Below are positions 55,312-64,000 of a stretch of 64,000 nucleotides of DNA, one piece after another (the stretch's first letter is position 1; each line of letters begins with the position of its first letter). Below the pieces are notes generated by a model. The model searched no databases, was not told the origin of the DNA, and saw nothing but the letters and a program-made list of their open reading frames with translations. Origin of the DNA: Eurosta solidaginis (lineage: Eukaryota; Arthropoda; Insecta; Diptera; Tephritidae); NCBI RefSeq assembly GCF_040869045.1, contig NC_090321.1, positions 93,974,603 through 94,038,602 of the forward strand. Direction: 5' to 3'. The translations under genes were made by a program, and so were the position numbers.

Positions 55312-56420
55312 AGATATGCGTCCCGCGGATTAGTTGGCACAGAAGGATTTTCGCCTCTTTGACTTAGCCGATTTGCAATGTTTATTTCAGGTAAGAGTAT
55401 CCTTGCTGTGATCTTCCTCCAAATGCACCAAATGAATAGCATAAGTAGCAATAACCCTGATCCTTCAGAAAGTGCGAACCAATTGGTCTTGACCCTAAGG
55501 CATTTCAGAAGTTTAATGTTTTCCATTGTTATTCCGTGTACCAGGTTAAGGTTTAGTGCCATGCTGTGGTTTGTAATGCTGGTCAAAACTGGTGGAAGAA
55601 CCTGTGCTTCAGAACTAATAGTGCTTGGGTATGTTTCGTTGTTAATGACAATGGTATCGGTGTCCATCTGAAGAATATAAGAACCGTTTAGATAAATTAA
55701 TCTTTTACCCTACTGTGCCCATAAAGTTATCAAGGAATATCGTGTCCTCTTTGATAACTTCTACCGTGGATTCCTTGTATGTAGAGTAGGTACAACTTGT
55801 GTGTCAGCCTTTGAGAAGGCGTGCCAGACAACCAGTTTCCGGTAATAAGTCAAGAGATTTCCGGTCGCAGACCATAGCAGAAGATAATTGCAAGCAATTT
55901 TCTCTTATCCCATAAGTATCGAATTTGTTGGTCAGGATTTACCTGCTTCGCAAATCTATACGGTGACCTCCTTAGATGTTTGCCCTTGTGATTAAGTGAC
56001 TCAATGGCTTCGATAGCGTTGCTGTATGGGAGGACGTCGATTTCACTAACAAGTTGGTTGACTTCTTCTTTGCTCAAAAGGTTGCTGTTAATAATGCCAG
56101 CTTTAGCTATCTGGCAGGCGAGGATTAGCTCGTTAACATCCTCCTTTAAAATGGCTATTCTGTGCTGGATTTGGAATGATGATAGTACCTCTGTCGATGA
56201 TATTGTTTCATTAAGCGTTTATAGTGTTTGCTCTAGTCTGGTTGTTTCCAAGTCATATCGCTGCAGGTCAATGGTATGAATAAGTTTGAAGTGCCCATCA
56301 ATGATCCATGCGTATCCATCTCTTATGGTAGCTAGCGGTGAGTCTATCTCGAATATATCGTACGAGTGTACAGTTGCGCAGAGGCAAATGCTATTAATTA
56401 AATAAAGACATTAATCTGAT
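55308..56420 (-). pseudogene. Envelope-type gene of element B, C-terminal remnant
   Basis: Position between integrase and 3' LTR, plus its pattern, identifies an errantivirus-type env. Frame 55850-56077 and upstream sequence encode an extended helical region with LLSKEEVNQLVSEIDVLPYS, seen in the membrane-proximal subunit of such proteins. Frame 55308-55667 has a membrane segment (GLLLLMLFIWCIW) followed by a basic short tail. Several stops and frameshifts separate the parts, and the N-terminal half and signal peptide are not found. No fusion or entry function is expected. Confidence 0.65.
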
Positions 56421-56844
56421 TTCATTGAGTTGATTTCCCATACCTTTACCCCATACGTATATTTTAATTCTAATATTAATTTTCTAATCTAGGATTTTAC
56501 ACATTCATTCATTCATACAGTGAATCAATTAAAGCTATGTAAAATTATAACTATCATTGTTCTATGATTTGTATAGTAGTTGAGTTGCGCGGGTGGAAGA
56601 ATTGGAAAGGAAAGTTGGTATGAGTAGTTGGAAAGAACAATTAGATTTTCATTTTATTTTAAGGGTTTTTTTGTTTTTTTGGGAGCAGTGAAGCAGTGTA
56701 ACGAAATGACTTCGCTCTTTGTTTGGTGTTAGTTATTGGTATGTTAGTTGTCTAGTGCTAGGTTAGTTGTTTCTCTTTTCTTTTTTTTTTCTGTTTTTTC
56801 TTTTTTTATTTTCTCTTTAGTGAGGATGCCATTCCCCCTTTTTT
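56421..56844. other. AT-rich sequence, possibly degraded env
   Basis: No supported frame. A T-rich tract lies at 56640-56810 next to repeat R copy 4. Confidence 0.35.
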
Positions 56845-57304
56845 ATACTCAGTTGAGCAGAGCTCACAGAGATATCATGATGAAATTTGGCAGGAACGTT
56901 ACTACTATTACTATATATGTGCTAAATAAAATGTAGCAAAATCGGATGAAGAACACGCCCACTTAAAAAAAATTTTTTTTAAAGTCAAATTTAAAAAAAA
57001 AATTGAATAACTTTACTGTATATAAGTAAATTATGGTGAAACAAAATACAAAAATAAAAGAAAATTTCAAAATGGGCGTGGCTCCGTCCTTTTTCGTTTA
57101 GTTTGTCTAGAATACTTTTAATGCCATAAGTCGAACAAAAATTTACCAATCCTTCTGAAATTTGGTAGGGGCATGGATTTTATGACGGTAACTGTTTTCT
57201 GTGAAAATGGGCGAAATCGGTTGAAGCCACGCCCAGTTTTTATACACAGTCGTCCGTCTGTCCTTCCGCATGGCCGTTAACACGATAACTTTAGCAAAAA
57301 TCGC

Positions 57305-57592
57305 GTACTTATCTGAACTCACTTTATCTTGGTATAAAAAATGAACGAAATCCGACTGTGACCACGCCCACTTTTTCGATATCCAAAATTACGAAAAATA
57401 AAAAAAGCCATAATTCTATACCAAATACGAAAAAAGGGATGAAACATGGTACTTATCTGAACTCACTTTATCTTGGTATAAAAAATGAACGAAATCCGAC
57501 TGTGACCACGCCCACTTTTTCGATATCCAAAATTACGAAAAATAAAAAAAGCCATAATTCTATACCAAATACGAAAAAAGGGATGAAACATG
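57305..57592. repeat. 144-bp tandem duplication
   Basis: gtacttatctgaactcac through gggatgaaacatg is repeated with no difference I can see (57305-57448, 57449-57592). Exact identity suggests a recent event or an assembly effect. Confidence 0.9.
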
Positions 57593-57789
57593 GTAATTGG
57601 ATTGGTTTATTGACGCGAAATATAACTTTAGAAAAAACTTTGTAAAATGGGTGTGACACCTACCATTATTAAGAAGAAGAAAAGGGAAAATTCTGCAGGG
57701 CGAAATCAAAAGCCCTTGGAATCTTTGCAGGAATACTGTCAGTGGTATTACATATATAAATAAATTAGCGGTACCCGACAGATGATCTT

Positions 57790-58600
57790 CTGGGTCACCC
57801 TGGTCCACATTTTGGTAGATATATCGAAAACGCCTTCACATATACGACTAAGTGCCACTCCATTTTAAACCCCTAATTAGTGCCTTTAATTTGATACCCG
57901 TATCGTACAAGCACATTCTAGAAGCACCCCTGGCCCACCTTTATGGAGATATCTCGAAAAGGCGTCCACCTATAGAACTAAGGCACAGTCCCTTTTAAAA
58001 TACTAACTAACACCTTTCATTTGATGCCCATATCGTACAAACACATTCTAGAGTCGCCCCTGGTTCACCTTTATGTCGATATCTGGAAAAGGCGTCCACA
58101 TATAGAACTAAGGCCCACTCCCTTTTAAAATACTTATTAGAGTCACCCCTGGTCCACCTTTATGGCGATATCTCGAAAAGGCGTCCACCTATAGAACTAA
58201 GACCCACGCCCTTTTAAAATACTCATTAACACCTTTTATTTGATACCCATATCGTATAAACAAATTCTAGAGCCACCCCTGGTCCACCTTTATGGCGATA
58301 TCTCGAAAAGGCGTCCACCTATAGAACTAAGCCCACGCCCTTTTAATATACTCACTAACCACTTTCATTTTATACCTATAGCGTACAAACAAATTCTATA
58401 GTCAGCCCTGGTCCACCTTTATAGCGATATCCCTAAATAGCGTCCACCTATAGAACTAAGCCCACTCCCTTTTAAAATACTCATTAACACCTTTCATTTG
58501 AGTCACCCCTGGTCCACCTTTATGGCGATATCTCGAAAATAACTATGGCCCACTCCCTTCTAAAATACTCTTTAATACCTTCCATTTCCATTCACATTCC
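57790..58600 (-). repeat. Tandem ~130-bp array of repeat R, copy 4
   Basis: Units with ggtccacctttatggcgata, tctcgaaaaggcgtccacct and atagaactaagg..cactccc recur at about 57812, 57938, 58066, 58151, 58281, 58411 and 58513. Seven units, against 17 in copy 2; one or two have internal deletions. Confidence 0.8.
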
Positions 58601-58715
58601 AGGGTTACCCTAGGTTCATTTTCCTACATGGTGATTTTCCCTTATTTTGTCTCCATAGCTCTCAGCTGAGTATGTAATGTTCGGTTACACCCGAACTTAG
58701 CCTTCCTTACTTGTT

Positions 58716-59159
58716 ATATTTATTCTTTTATTTTAATGAACGCTTTTATGCGTTTTACGTATTGCCGCTTTATGCGGGTTTATTTACCAGCCCAATGACT
58801 GTAGGATTATTTTTATTTATTTATTTTTTTTCGTTTTTATTTTGAGCAGTGCGTGCATTGTATTAAAAAATGTTATTTTGTGTCGGAATATAGGCATTTT
58901 TCTCAGCTGACGAAAGGGTCGTGGTGATCCCTTTTAACCATAAGCGTTGATGATTGCAAATGGCCTACTCGGGGCACGAGTAGCTTCACGTCAATTAAAG
59001 CAAAGACCTTATGGTGGAGTTGAACCATACCTTTCGTCATCATTAGAACCAACGAGTTATTTGGAATTGAACCAGCCTCTGACTGGATCGGCTACAAAAT
59101 AATTTGCACCCAAAGCCGTGGGACTAAAGGGTGATATTTGCCTTGTGACCAATGTTATC
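58716..59159. other. Element B sequence without recognisable frame
   Basis: Lies between repeat R and integrase, where the env start is expected, but stops occur in all minus frames. Confidence 0.4.
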
Positions 59160-60035
59160 TCACACGTTTTTTACGTCGGTCTTGTGGAATTTTTTTCCAC
59201 TTTCAGTAACAATAGTTACGTTTCTGTTTTCAGCAACAGTTTCTTCTTTGTACAGTGGCTTTTGTTTAGCCTTTATCTGTTTATTTGCAATAAATAATTT
59301 GCCTTCTGTACCGAAGGTGCGTGGGGTAAAACGTTTATTGTTCAACCTATCGTTCCTGACCTCTTGCTCCCCTTCTAATAATGCTTTAACGTCTTCATAC
59401 ATTTTCTCTCTGAAGTCCACCAATCCCTGGTAATTGATTCCAGAAGTCCTGATAAGGAATAAGTCTGCCGGCTTTCGCTTAATAACAGAGTGAACGGTAT
59501 TGTTGTACCGGTTCACTGTTATCGAGACGCGTTCCTTCGGAGTTAATCTATTAAATTCAACAGAAATGCAGCGGTATATTTCAATCAAGGTTGAGTGCAA
59601 GCGCTTTCGCTTCGTTATGTGGGGTTTTGGTAGACTTCTATACCTAGTGAGTGGACATAGTTTAAGACAAGAGGAGTTAGAAAACCTCTTTCGTTGTCCA
59701 TGACCAATATTTTTGGTACTGAGAAGTAGTGCAGGAGATCAGTAAGCCTTTTTCGAATATGTATTGAAGACTTGTTCTTTATCGCAAATAGCTTAGCGAA
59801 TTTTGAAAACTTATCTATTGCGCTAAGGTATTTTTGTTTTTCAATTTCGATGATGTCTATATGCAGAATCTCGCAGGGATAGCTCGGAATCGGTGTGGGC
59901 TGAAGGAAGGGTTTCGATGGATACCTATCGTATTTATTTAATTTACAGGTGTCGCATTGTTTGGAATATTCCCAGATTTGTGTGGCCATTGCCGGGAAGT
60001 AATATTGTTCGAGAATCTGCACCATATTTTCGCTT
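59160..60035 (-). pseudogene. Integrase of element B
   Basis: Frame 59615-60025: zinc site second half (CDTCKLNKYDRYP), core with CEILHIDIIEIEKQKY (Asp) and KILVMDNERGFLTPLV (Asp). A break follows near 59610, and 59160-59600 continues after the catalytic Glu region with STLIEIYRCI, HSVIKRKPADLFL and a Lys-rich C-terminus. Closely parallels element A. The start of the domain, with the HH pair, is lost in the upstream deletion. Confidence 0.85.
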
Positions 60036-60330
60036 CTAAAGGAAAGTCCTTAGACATTGTATAATTTACTTCACTGGATATTCGTGCCTTAAGGGGTATT
60101 TTATATTCCTCAATTTTTAAAACACTGTTGTTCCGATATCCTTAAGGGTATCGTTGCCAATAATTCCATCGAATGTTTTTAGACCGGGAAGAATAAGGAA
60201 GGTTATTTCGGAATTAATGCCCATGTCTGTAAAAAATTTCGAAGTTATATTTTCGTTTATATCTACACAGCCCCCCGCTGATCGAACGCTAAATGATTTC
60301 TGCACAGGACAACCCTGTTTGGTCACAGTT
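60036..60330 (-). pseudogene. Protease remnant of element B and pol deletion point
   Basis: Frame 60117-60326 ends with FDGIIGNDTLKDIGTTV, equivalent to FDGIIGDDTLKELGAV of element A, preceded by the active-site strand in another frame (FLVDTGANKNFI-type sequence near 60340-60365). Beyond 60117 sequence jumps to integrase; about 2.5 kb of RT and RNase H is missing compared with element A. Confidence 0.75.
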
Positions 60331-61370
60331 GCGCTAATAAAATTCTTATTCGCACCCGTATCGACCAGAAAGTCCAGCGGGCGGCCGTCGGAAAGTTTGA
60401 CTGGTACACGTCCATCTTTTCAACGGGTGGTTCCGAAGAAGTTAGTTGGCCCAGCTTTGGGGATTCCTGTTGATTTGGATTCGCCTTTCGAAAGGGAATC
60501 TTCGCTCCTGGGACGCCATGTTGTCCTTGGAGGTATTGGTGGTGCCCTGGTGGCAACTAAACCATGCATGTGATCTAGCATCACGTTCATTGGCGCAACA
60601 ACGCGATTGCCGCGGCGTGCGCTGTGAACCGCATAGTTTCGGAAATTTTTTGAATTTCGAGGCATGAGGAATATGCCTCAGGTAGGGTTTTGGGACGTTG
60701 TATGAGGAGCATTTTAGCCAGCTCCCCGTTCAGGCCGCGGATGAAAACATCCAAGGCACGATTCCTGTAAGTGTCAATGAGGACTTTCGTTGTCTCCTCT
60801 GAGAACGTCTCTGTTTTGATTTTGTTTATAATTAAAGAGAATTGGTGATTCACGGCAGCGTAGAATCTTTTTGAGACAATTGATGGAGTTGATACTCCAA
60901 AGTACGGATGAAGAGTTTATCCGCGTAATGGAGTGATCTCTCTTTAATGGCACTCCAGTTGGTGCCGAATATATTGTACGATATTAGGGCAGTGTCAGCT
61001 GCTCCCCGTACCTTTTGGCGAATGTGCTGTAAAATAGCACGGTATATCGGTTTGTTTCTCATCACCTCGAAGTCAGACAGGATGCACTCAACAGAGTGCA
61101 CCCATGAAATATATTGGACGGGATTGCCGTCAAAGGTTTGCAATTCTTTCACACATTCGGATAACCTGGGGATGTCCTTAAGATCCGCCTCCGTTGCAGG
61201 AGCTCGCGGTTCTGCTTCCGGTACGGATGATTGGCTAGTTCCTTCTAAAACGTCGAGCCGGGATCCCAGATTGTCCAAGGCAGATACCCGCCTATCTACG
61301 CTGTTCACCTTTTCCAAGAGTGCGTTAACCGCACCTGTCAAATTTGTAACGTTGGTCTACCGCGCTTCCA
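60323..61370 (-). pseudogene. Gag of element B (broken)
   Basis: Frame 60850-61341: coiled-coil N-terminus, then LSECVKELQTFDGNPVQYIS and [20 protein letters not shown], parallel to element A. Frame 60587-60853: NHQFSLIINKIKTETFSEET, ALDVFIRGLNGELAKML and LPEAYSSCLEIQ. C-terminal Pro/Arg-rich pieces are in 60323-60665. The codon near 61370 that should start it lies in a different frame. At least two frameshifts. Confidence 0.8.
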
Positions 61371-61470
61371 TTATCCTGCAAGAAAATATTAAGATTTATT
61401 TTTAGATATTCTACTTACGCCCCTATCACGTATAGGTTTAGCATTAGCACACTGTTTTTTTGTTTTTATA

Positions 61471-61630
61471 ATTTTTTGGGCTATCAGCCTCTCTTCATTT
61501 TATACTGCACGGTTTTTCCCTTTTTTGCAATTTCTTGGGCTATCAGCCTCTTTTCACTTTATTGTGCAGGGGTTTTCCCTCTGCAATTTCTTGGGCTATC
61601 AGCCTCTTTTCACTTTAAAATGCACTTAGC
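61471..61630 (-). promoter_or_regulatory. Leader tandem repeats of element B
   Basis: Three units of 56-59 bp, each with ttgggctatcagcctctttt, starting at about 61476, 61535 and 61591. They occupy the leader between primer-binding site and gag. The motif is unlike that of element A, though the position is the same. Confidence 0.75.
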
Positions 61631-61636
61631 TTCACT

Positions 61637-61655
61637 GGTCCCTGCTCGGACGCCA
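61637..61655 (-). other. Primer-binding site of element B
   Basis: Minus-strand tggcgtccgagcagggacc, differing at one position from element A, directly next to the LTR. Confidence 0.75.
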
Positions 61656-62548
61656 CTTAAAGGATCTGTGATCCTTAAACTGAAAAAAATTAAAGGGCCA
61701 ACTTGCCCTGGATGCTAAATAAGAAAAGAAGCTTTTTCACAATTAAGATTTAACAACTTTATTTAATATTTAATAATTAAATATGATAGTGTTTAGTATG
61801 AAAGCCCCGACGCAACTGCTCTCTGCGTGGACTAAAAAAATAAATAAATGTAAGGCGCGATAACCTCCGAAGAGATCTAAGGCCGAGCTTCTCTTCCAAT
61901 TTGCGTCGTGCTCCTCTTGATTTTCCCTACAAAGAGCTTTTCATGACATAAATACACCCGGAGCGCTTGCCAAACACTGCTGAGGGGCAACCCCGCTTAG
62001 AAAAATTTTCTTCTAATTTAAAAACCTTATTTCTAAAATTTTGATGTTGCTTTGCCCGGGGTGCGAACCCAGGGTATACGGTGTGGTAGGCGGAGCACGC
62101 TATCATCACACCACGGTGGCCGCGTGGACTGGTGCTTCCTTTTATAACATTTCGTCCAGCAGCATTATGTAGCCAGAAATATGCGACGTCTGGGTGTGAG
62201 TGTGGCCTTCACTTCCTGCAGGTGTCTTACTTGGCTGACATGTGCAATGCAAAAGTCTCACAACATTGTGAAATAGAAATATGCTGACTCCGCTGCAATG
62301 TGCATAGGTACTGACTTGATTACCATAGGTTTAATAACGTTGCGCAATATTGTCATTGTGCGATATGATGAAATGCACTTGGCCTTGAAGCGGGTGTTAG
62401 GTTGCAGTTATGCTGCTTACAAAAATTATGCTGACACAGCTGCAGGTGGCCCATGGGACTGTTGGAAGAATTATTATGCTGGCAGAGCGGCACGTGTAAA
62501 CTTCAGCTTGTGGGAATCAAACATGTTGGGTGCCGCCAATGTGTTAAC
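61656..62548 (-). repeat. 5' LTR of element B (with SINE insertion)
   Basis: From cttaaaggatctgtgatcc to gtgttaac. Removing the SINE and one target copy leaves about 596 bp. It matches the 3' LTR except for fewer internal repeats. Confidence 0.85.
61834..62121 (-). mobile_element. Complete tRNA-derived SINE with target duplication
   Basis: Minus-strand head cgcggccaccgtggtgtgat (A-box-like), tgggttcgcaccccgggc (B-box-like, good match), body with tttttctaagcggggttgcc and ggaagagaagctcggcc, and a short A/T-rich tail (ttatttattttttt). It is flanked by gcgtggact at 61825-61833 and 62122-62130; the other LTR has a single gcgtggact at 54790-54800, the empty site. About 288 bp, the reference copy for this family here. 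Confidence 0.9.
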
Positions 62549-62556
62549 ATATATAC

Positions 62557-63270
62557 TGTAACGAATTTTACTTGCAAATCCTCTTATTTGCCCTTTTGCT
62601 AGGTTCGTATCGCTAAACTGTTGAATAAATAACTCCAATATTGAATAATGGAAAAATGGCCTTTATTAAAATACTTCACAATACCACTCAAACTGTGCAC
62701 CGAATAGCTTAATAACCAAACTGATAGCTCAAATGAAACTCCACTGTTCACAATAATACTGCTATTGCTCGCTAGATATCGTCTTAGTCGTAACTGCTTG
62801 ACAACTCAAATCAAACTGAATTACTTCTTACTCGCCTGTCCCTCTTTTATAGTTTACGCTGCATACTTCTAGGCTCTTCGATTTCCAGAACTTACTAGTT
62901 AGTTTCGGCTACAAAATCGCCAGCCACAACTACGTGCACAAATTATTGCTCTCCCTTGTGACAACTCAGATAAGATATATGCATGTGTTTGTGCATTGCC
63001 GCTCCGTTGCTCGTATACGTACATATGTGTAAACGCAATTATTTATTCGTTTATGTAGATATATAATGATTGAATTATTGATGTGAATGTTTGTAGTTTA
63101 CAGTCTCTCGCGCATACATAGGCGTATAAGTAAATGCATCTGGGTGTGACATCTTTCGGCTGCCTTATATATGTGTATACATGATTTGATTATTGACGTA
63201 AATACTGCTTATCGTGGCCTTAGCATCGCCTTAGTGATGGTATAACTTAGCGATGCTAATATCCGTGACA
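62557..63270 (-). repeat. 3' LTR of family C copy 3
   Basis: 714 bp, longer than the ~510-bp LTRs of copy 2, so a different subfamily. TATA box tataaaag (minus) at 62844-62851, aataaag-type signal (minus) near 62660. The end ggagttatttattcaacag is shared with all copies. Confidence 0.85.
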
Positions 63271-63286
63271 CTGCCCTCCACCTAAG
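63271..63286 (-). other. Polypurine tract of family C copy 3
   Basis: Minus-strand cttaggtggagggcag, the same as at 44680-44695 in copy 2, directly before the LTR start. Confidence 0.8.
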
Positions 63287-63318
63287 TCTGATCGTCCCGA
63301 TCAGACAAATTTCTCGAT

Positions 63319-64000
63319 CTAAACGCTGCTAGCCTCCCAATTACACTGCAATTTCGGGGACAAACCTTTTTTACGTTGCGGGTTGTATAACAGCACCAAA
63401 TCTCCTTCCTGAAAACCTTCTGAATTAATTGCTTTATCATATCTGGCTTTCATCTTGTCACTCATAATCTTTGTTCGTTTCCTTATCAGATCATGTATTT
63501 CTCTTAGCTCTTCTTCCAAATCACTAATGGATTTCCTGATATTTCTCTCCGCATTGGCATCTATCCCAAAATTCAAATCAGCTGGCAGTCTAAGGTCATT
63601 GCCAAAAATTACTTTTGCAGGGGTTTGGCCCGTTGTCTCATGCACTGCTGATCGGTAAGCCATCAAGAATAATGGTATGCGGGTATCCCATTCTTTATGG
63701 TACTTGTCTACTACTTTCCTTAAGTGCTCCTCCAATGTTCTATTGAATCGTTCTACCATACCATCGGATTGAGGATGCAATGCAGTTGTCCGTGTTTTTC
63801 GAATGCCCAATGACTTACACATTTCCTGGAACACAGCTGATTCGAAATTCCTGCCTTGGTCAGAATGTAACTCCATTGGTACACCATACCTTGCAACCCA
63901 ATTGTTTATAAACACGTCTGCTACCGTTTCCGCTTCTTGATTTGGGATTGGGTATACCTCTGGCCATTTGCTGAAATAATCCATAACTACCAGTACATAT
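63319..64000 (-). CDS. Integrase of family C copy 3 (partial; N-terminus beyond window, C-terminus truncated)
   Basis: Open to the window edge. Visible from the core: MDYFSKWPEVYPIPNQEAET (just after the first catalytic Asp), MELHSDQGRNFESAVF (second Asp), ALHPQSDGMVERFNRTLEE (catalytic Glu), TGQTPAKVIFGNDLRLP, a charged linker, and the C-terminal barrel start EGDLVLLYNPQRKKGLSPKL. It ends abruptly in NWEASSV; copy 2 continues with EGPYKVVK, so ~100 bp of the C-terminus appear deleted. No stop or frameshift within 220 codons. The integrase would insert cDNA into host DNA; activity is doubtful given the lost tail. Confidence 0.85.
   Translation of the reverse strand, partial: YVLVVMDYFSKWPEVYPIPNQEAETVADVFINNWVARYGVPMELHSDQGRNFESAVFQEMCKSLGIRKTRTTALHPQSDGMVERFNRTLEEHLRKVVDKYHKEWDTRIPLFLMAYRSAVHETTGQTPAKVIFGNDLRLPADLNFGIDANAERNIRKSISDLEEELREIHDLIRKRTKIMSDKMKARYDKAINSEGFQEGDLVLLYNPQRKKGLSPKLQCNWEASSV

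Larger units (their letters stand above)
56845..58715 (-). repeat. Interspersed repeat R, copy 4 (inverted)
   Basis: Reverse-oriented relative of copy 2. The left edge has tatactcagttgagcagagc, the right edge ctcagctgagtatgtaatgt and gttacacccgaacttagcct at 58665-58705. It contains the ccacgcccactttttcg phrases, a 144-bp duplication (57305-57592) and about seven units of the tandem array (57790-58600). The terminal attagttt stem is missing on the left. It probably inserted into element B between integrase and env. Confidence 0.8.
53804..62548 (-). mobile_element. Errantivirus-like element B with both LTRs, nested insertions
   Basis: Minus strand, right to left: 5' LTR (61656-62548, holding a SINE), primer-binding site, repeat-bearing leader, gag, protease remnant, integrase, env remnant, polypurine tract, 3' LTR (53804-55298, holding an 811-bp element). 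RT and RNase H are deleted between about 60035 and 60115. A repeat R copy lies between integrase and env. Linking the two halves rests on matching LTRs in the same orientation and the expected gene order. Confidence 0.85.
62557..64000 (-). mobile_element. gypsy-type LTR element, family C copy 3 (runs off window)
   Basis: Minus-strand element with 3' LTR 62557-63270, a polypurine tract identical to copy 2, and integrase upstream. The rest of pol lies beyond 64000. LTR ends are TGTCACGG ... CGTTACA on the minus strand. This is the only copy here that keeps the integrase core. Confidence 0.85.

Overview
This window looks like transposon-rich, gene-poor DNA from a higher dipteran fly, possibly a tephritid fruit fly; the genus cannot be fixed from sequence alone. 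I recognise no host protein gene and no tRNA or rRNA gene. Nearly all interpretable sequence is retroelement: non-LTR elements (LOA-like with RNase H, jockey/CR1-like, RTE-like), four LTR-element groups (a SAP-gag gypsy family, a CsRn1/Kabuki-like element, two errantivirus-like elements), Penelope-like pieces, tRNA-derived SINEs, foldback repeats, and an unclassified AT-rich interspersed repeat that carries a ~130-bp tandem array.

Layout. 1-1488: deletion derivative of gypsy family C (+). 2095-2622: diverged ~304-bp tandem repeat. 3091-7857: LOA-like LINE 1 (-). 7937-8583: SINE-derived foldback. 8645-12293 and 12294-13745: two copies of one jockey/CR1-like LINE, head to tail (-). 13752-13895: SINE. 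15735-22495: interspersed repeat R split by LOA-like LINE 2 (16172-21825, -) with a 13-bp target duplication. 23118-23440: repeats, including an inverted relative of the 2-kb repeat. 24200-25370: RTE-like fragment (-). 25745-29255: largest copy of repeat R, with 17 tandem units. 30838-31177: foldback. 34929-37315: CsRn1-like gypsy (+). 37340-37910: repeat R. 39098-39365: SINE. 39531-41345: 5' part of a CR1-like LINE (-). 41934-45207: family C with both LTRs but most of pol missing (+). 45640-47577: Penelope-like pieces in alternating orientation. 47578-53776: errantivirus-like element A (-). 53804-62548: errantivirus-like element B (-), both LTRs, interrupted by an 811-bp element, a repeat R copy and a SINE. 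62557-64000: family C copy 3 (-), running off the right edge.

The elements form a nested stack and several insertions can be ordered: repeat R before LINE 2; element B before the SINE, the 811-bp element and its R copy. Most coding elements lie on the minus strand. Every long reading frame carries at least one break except the edge-truncated integrase at the right end, so there is no sign of a currently complete autonomous element. The most interesting leads are tandem repeats in the 5' leaders of both errantivirus-like elements, the internal array of repeat R, the alternating Penelope pieces, and the possibility that this directional stack is a piRNA-source locus.
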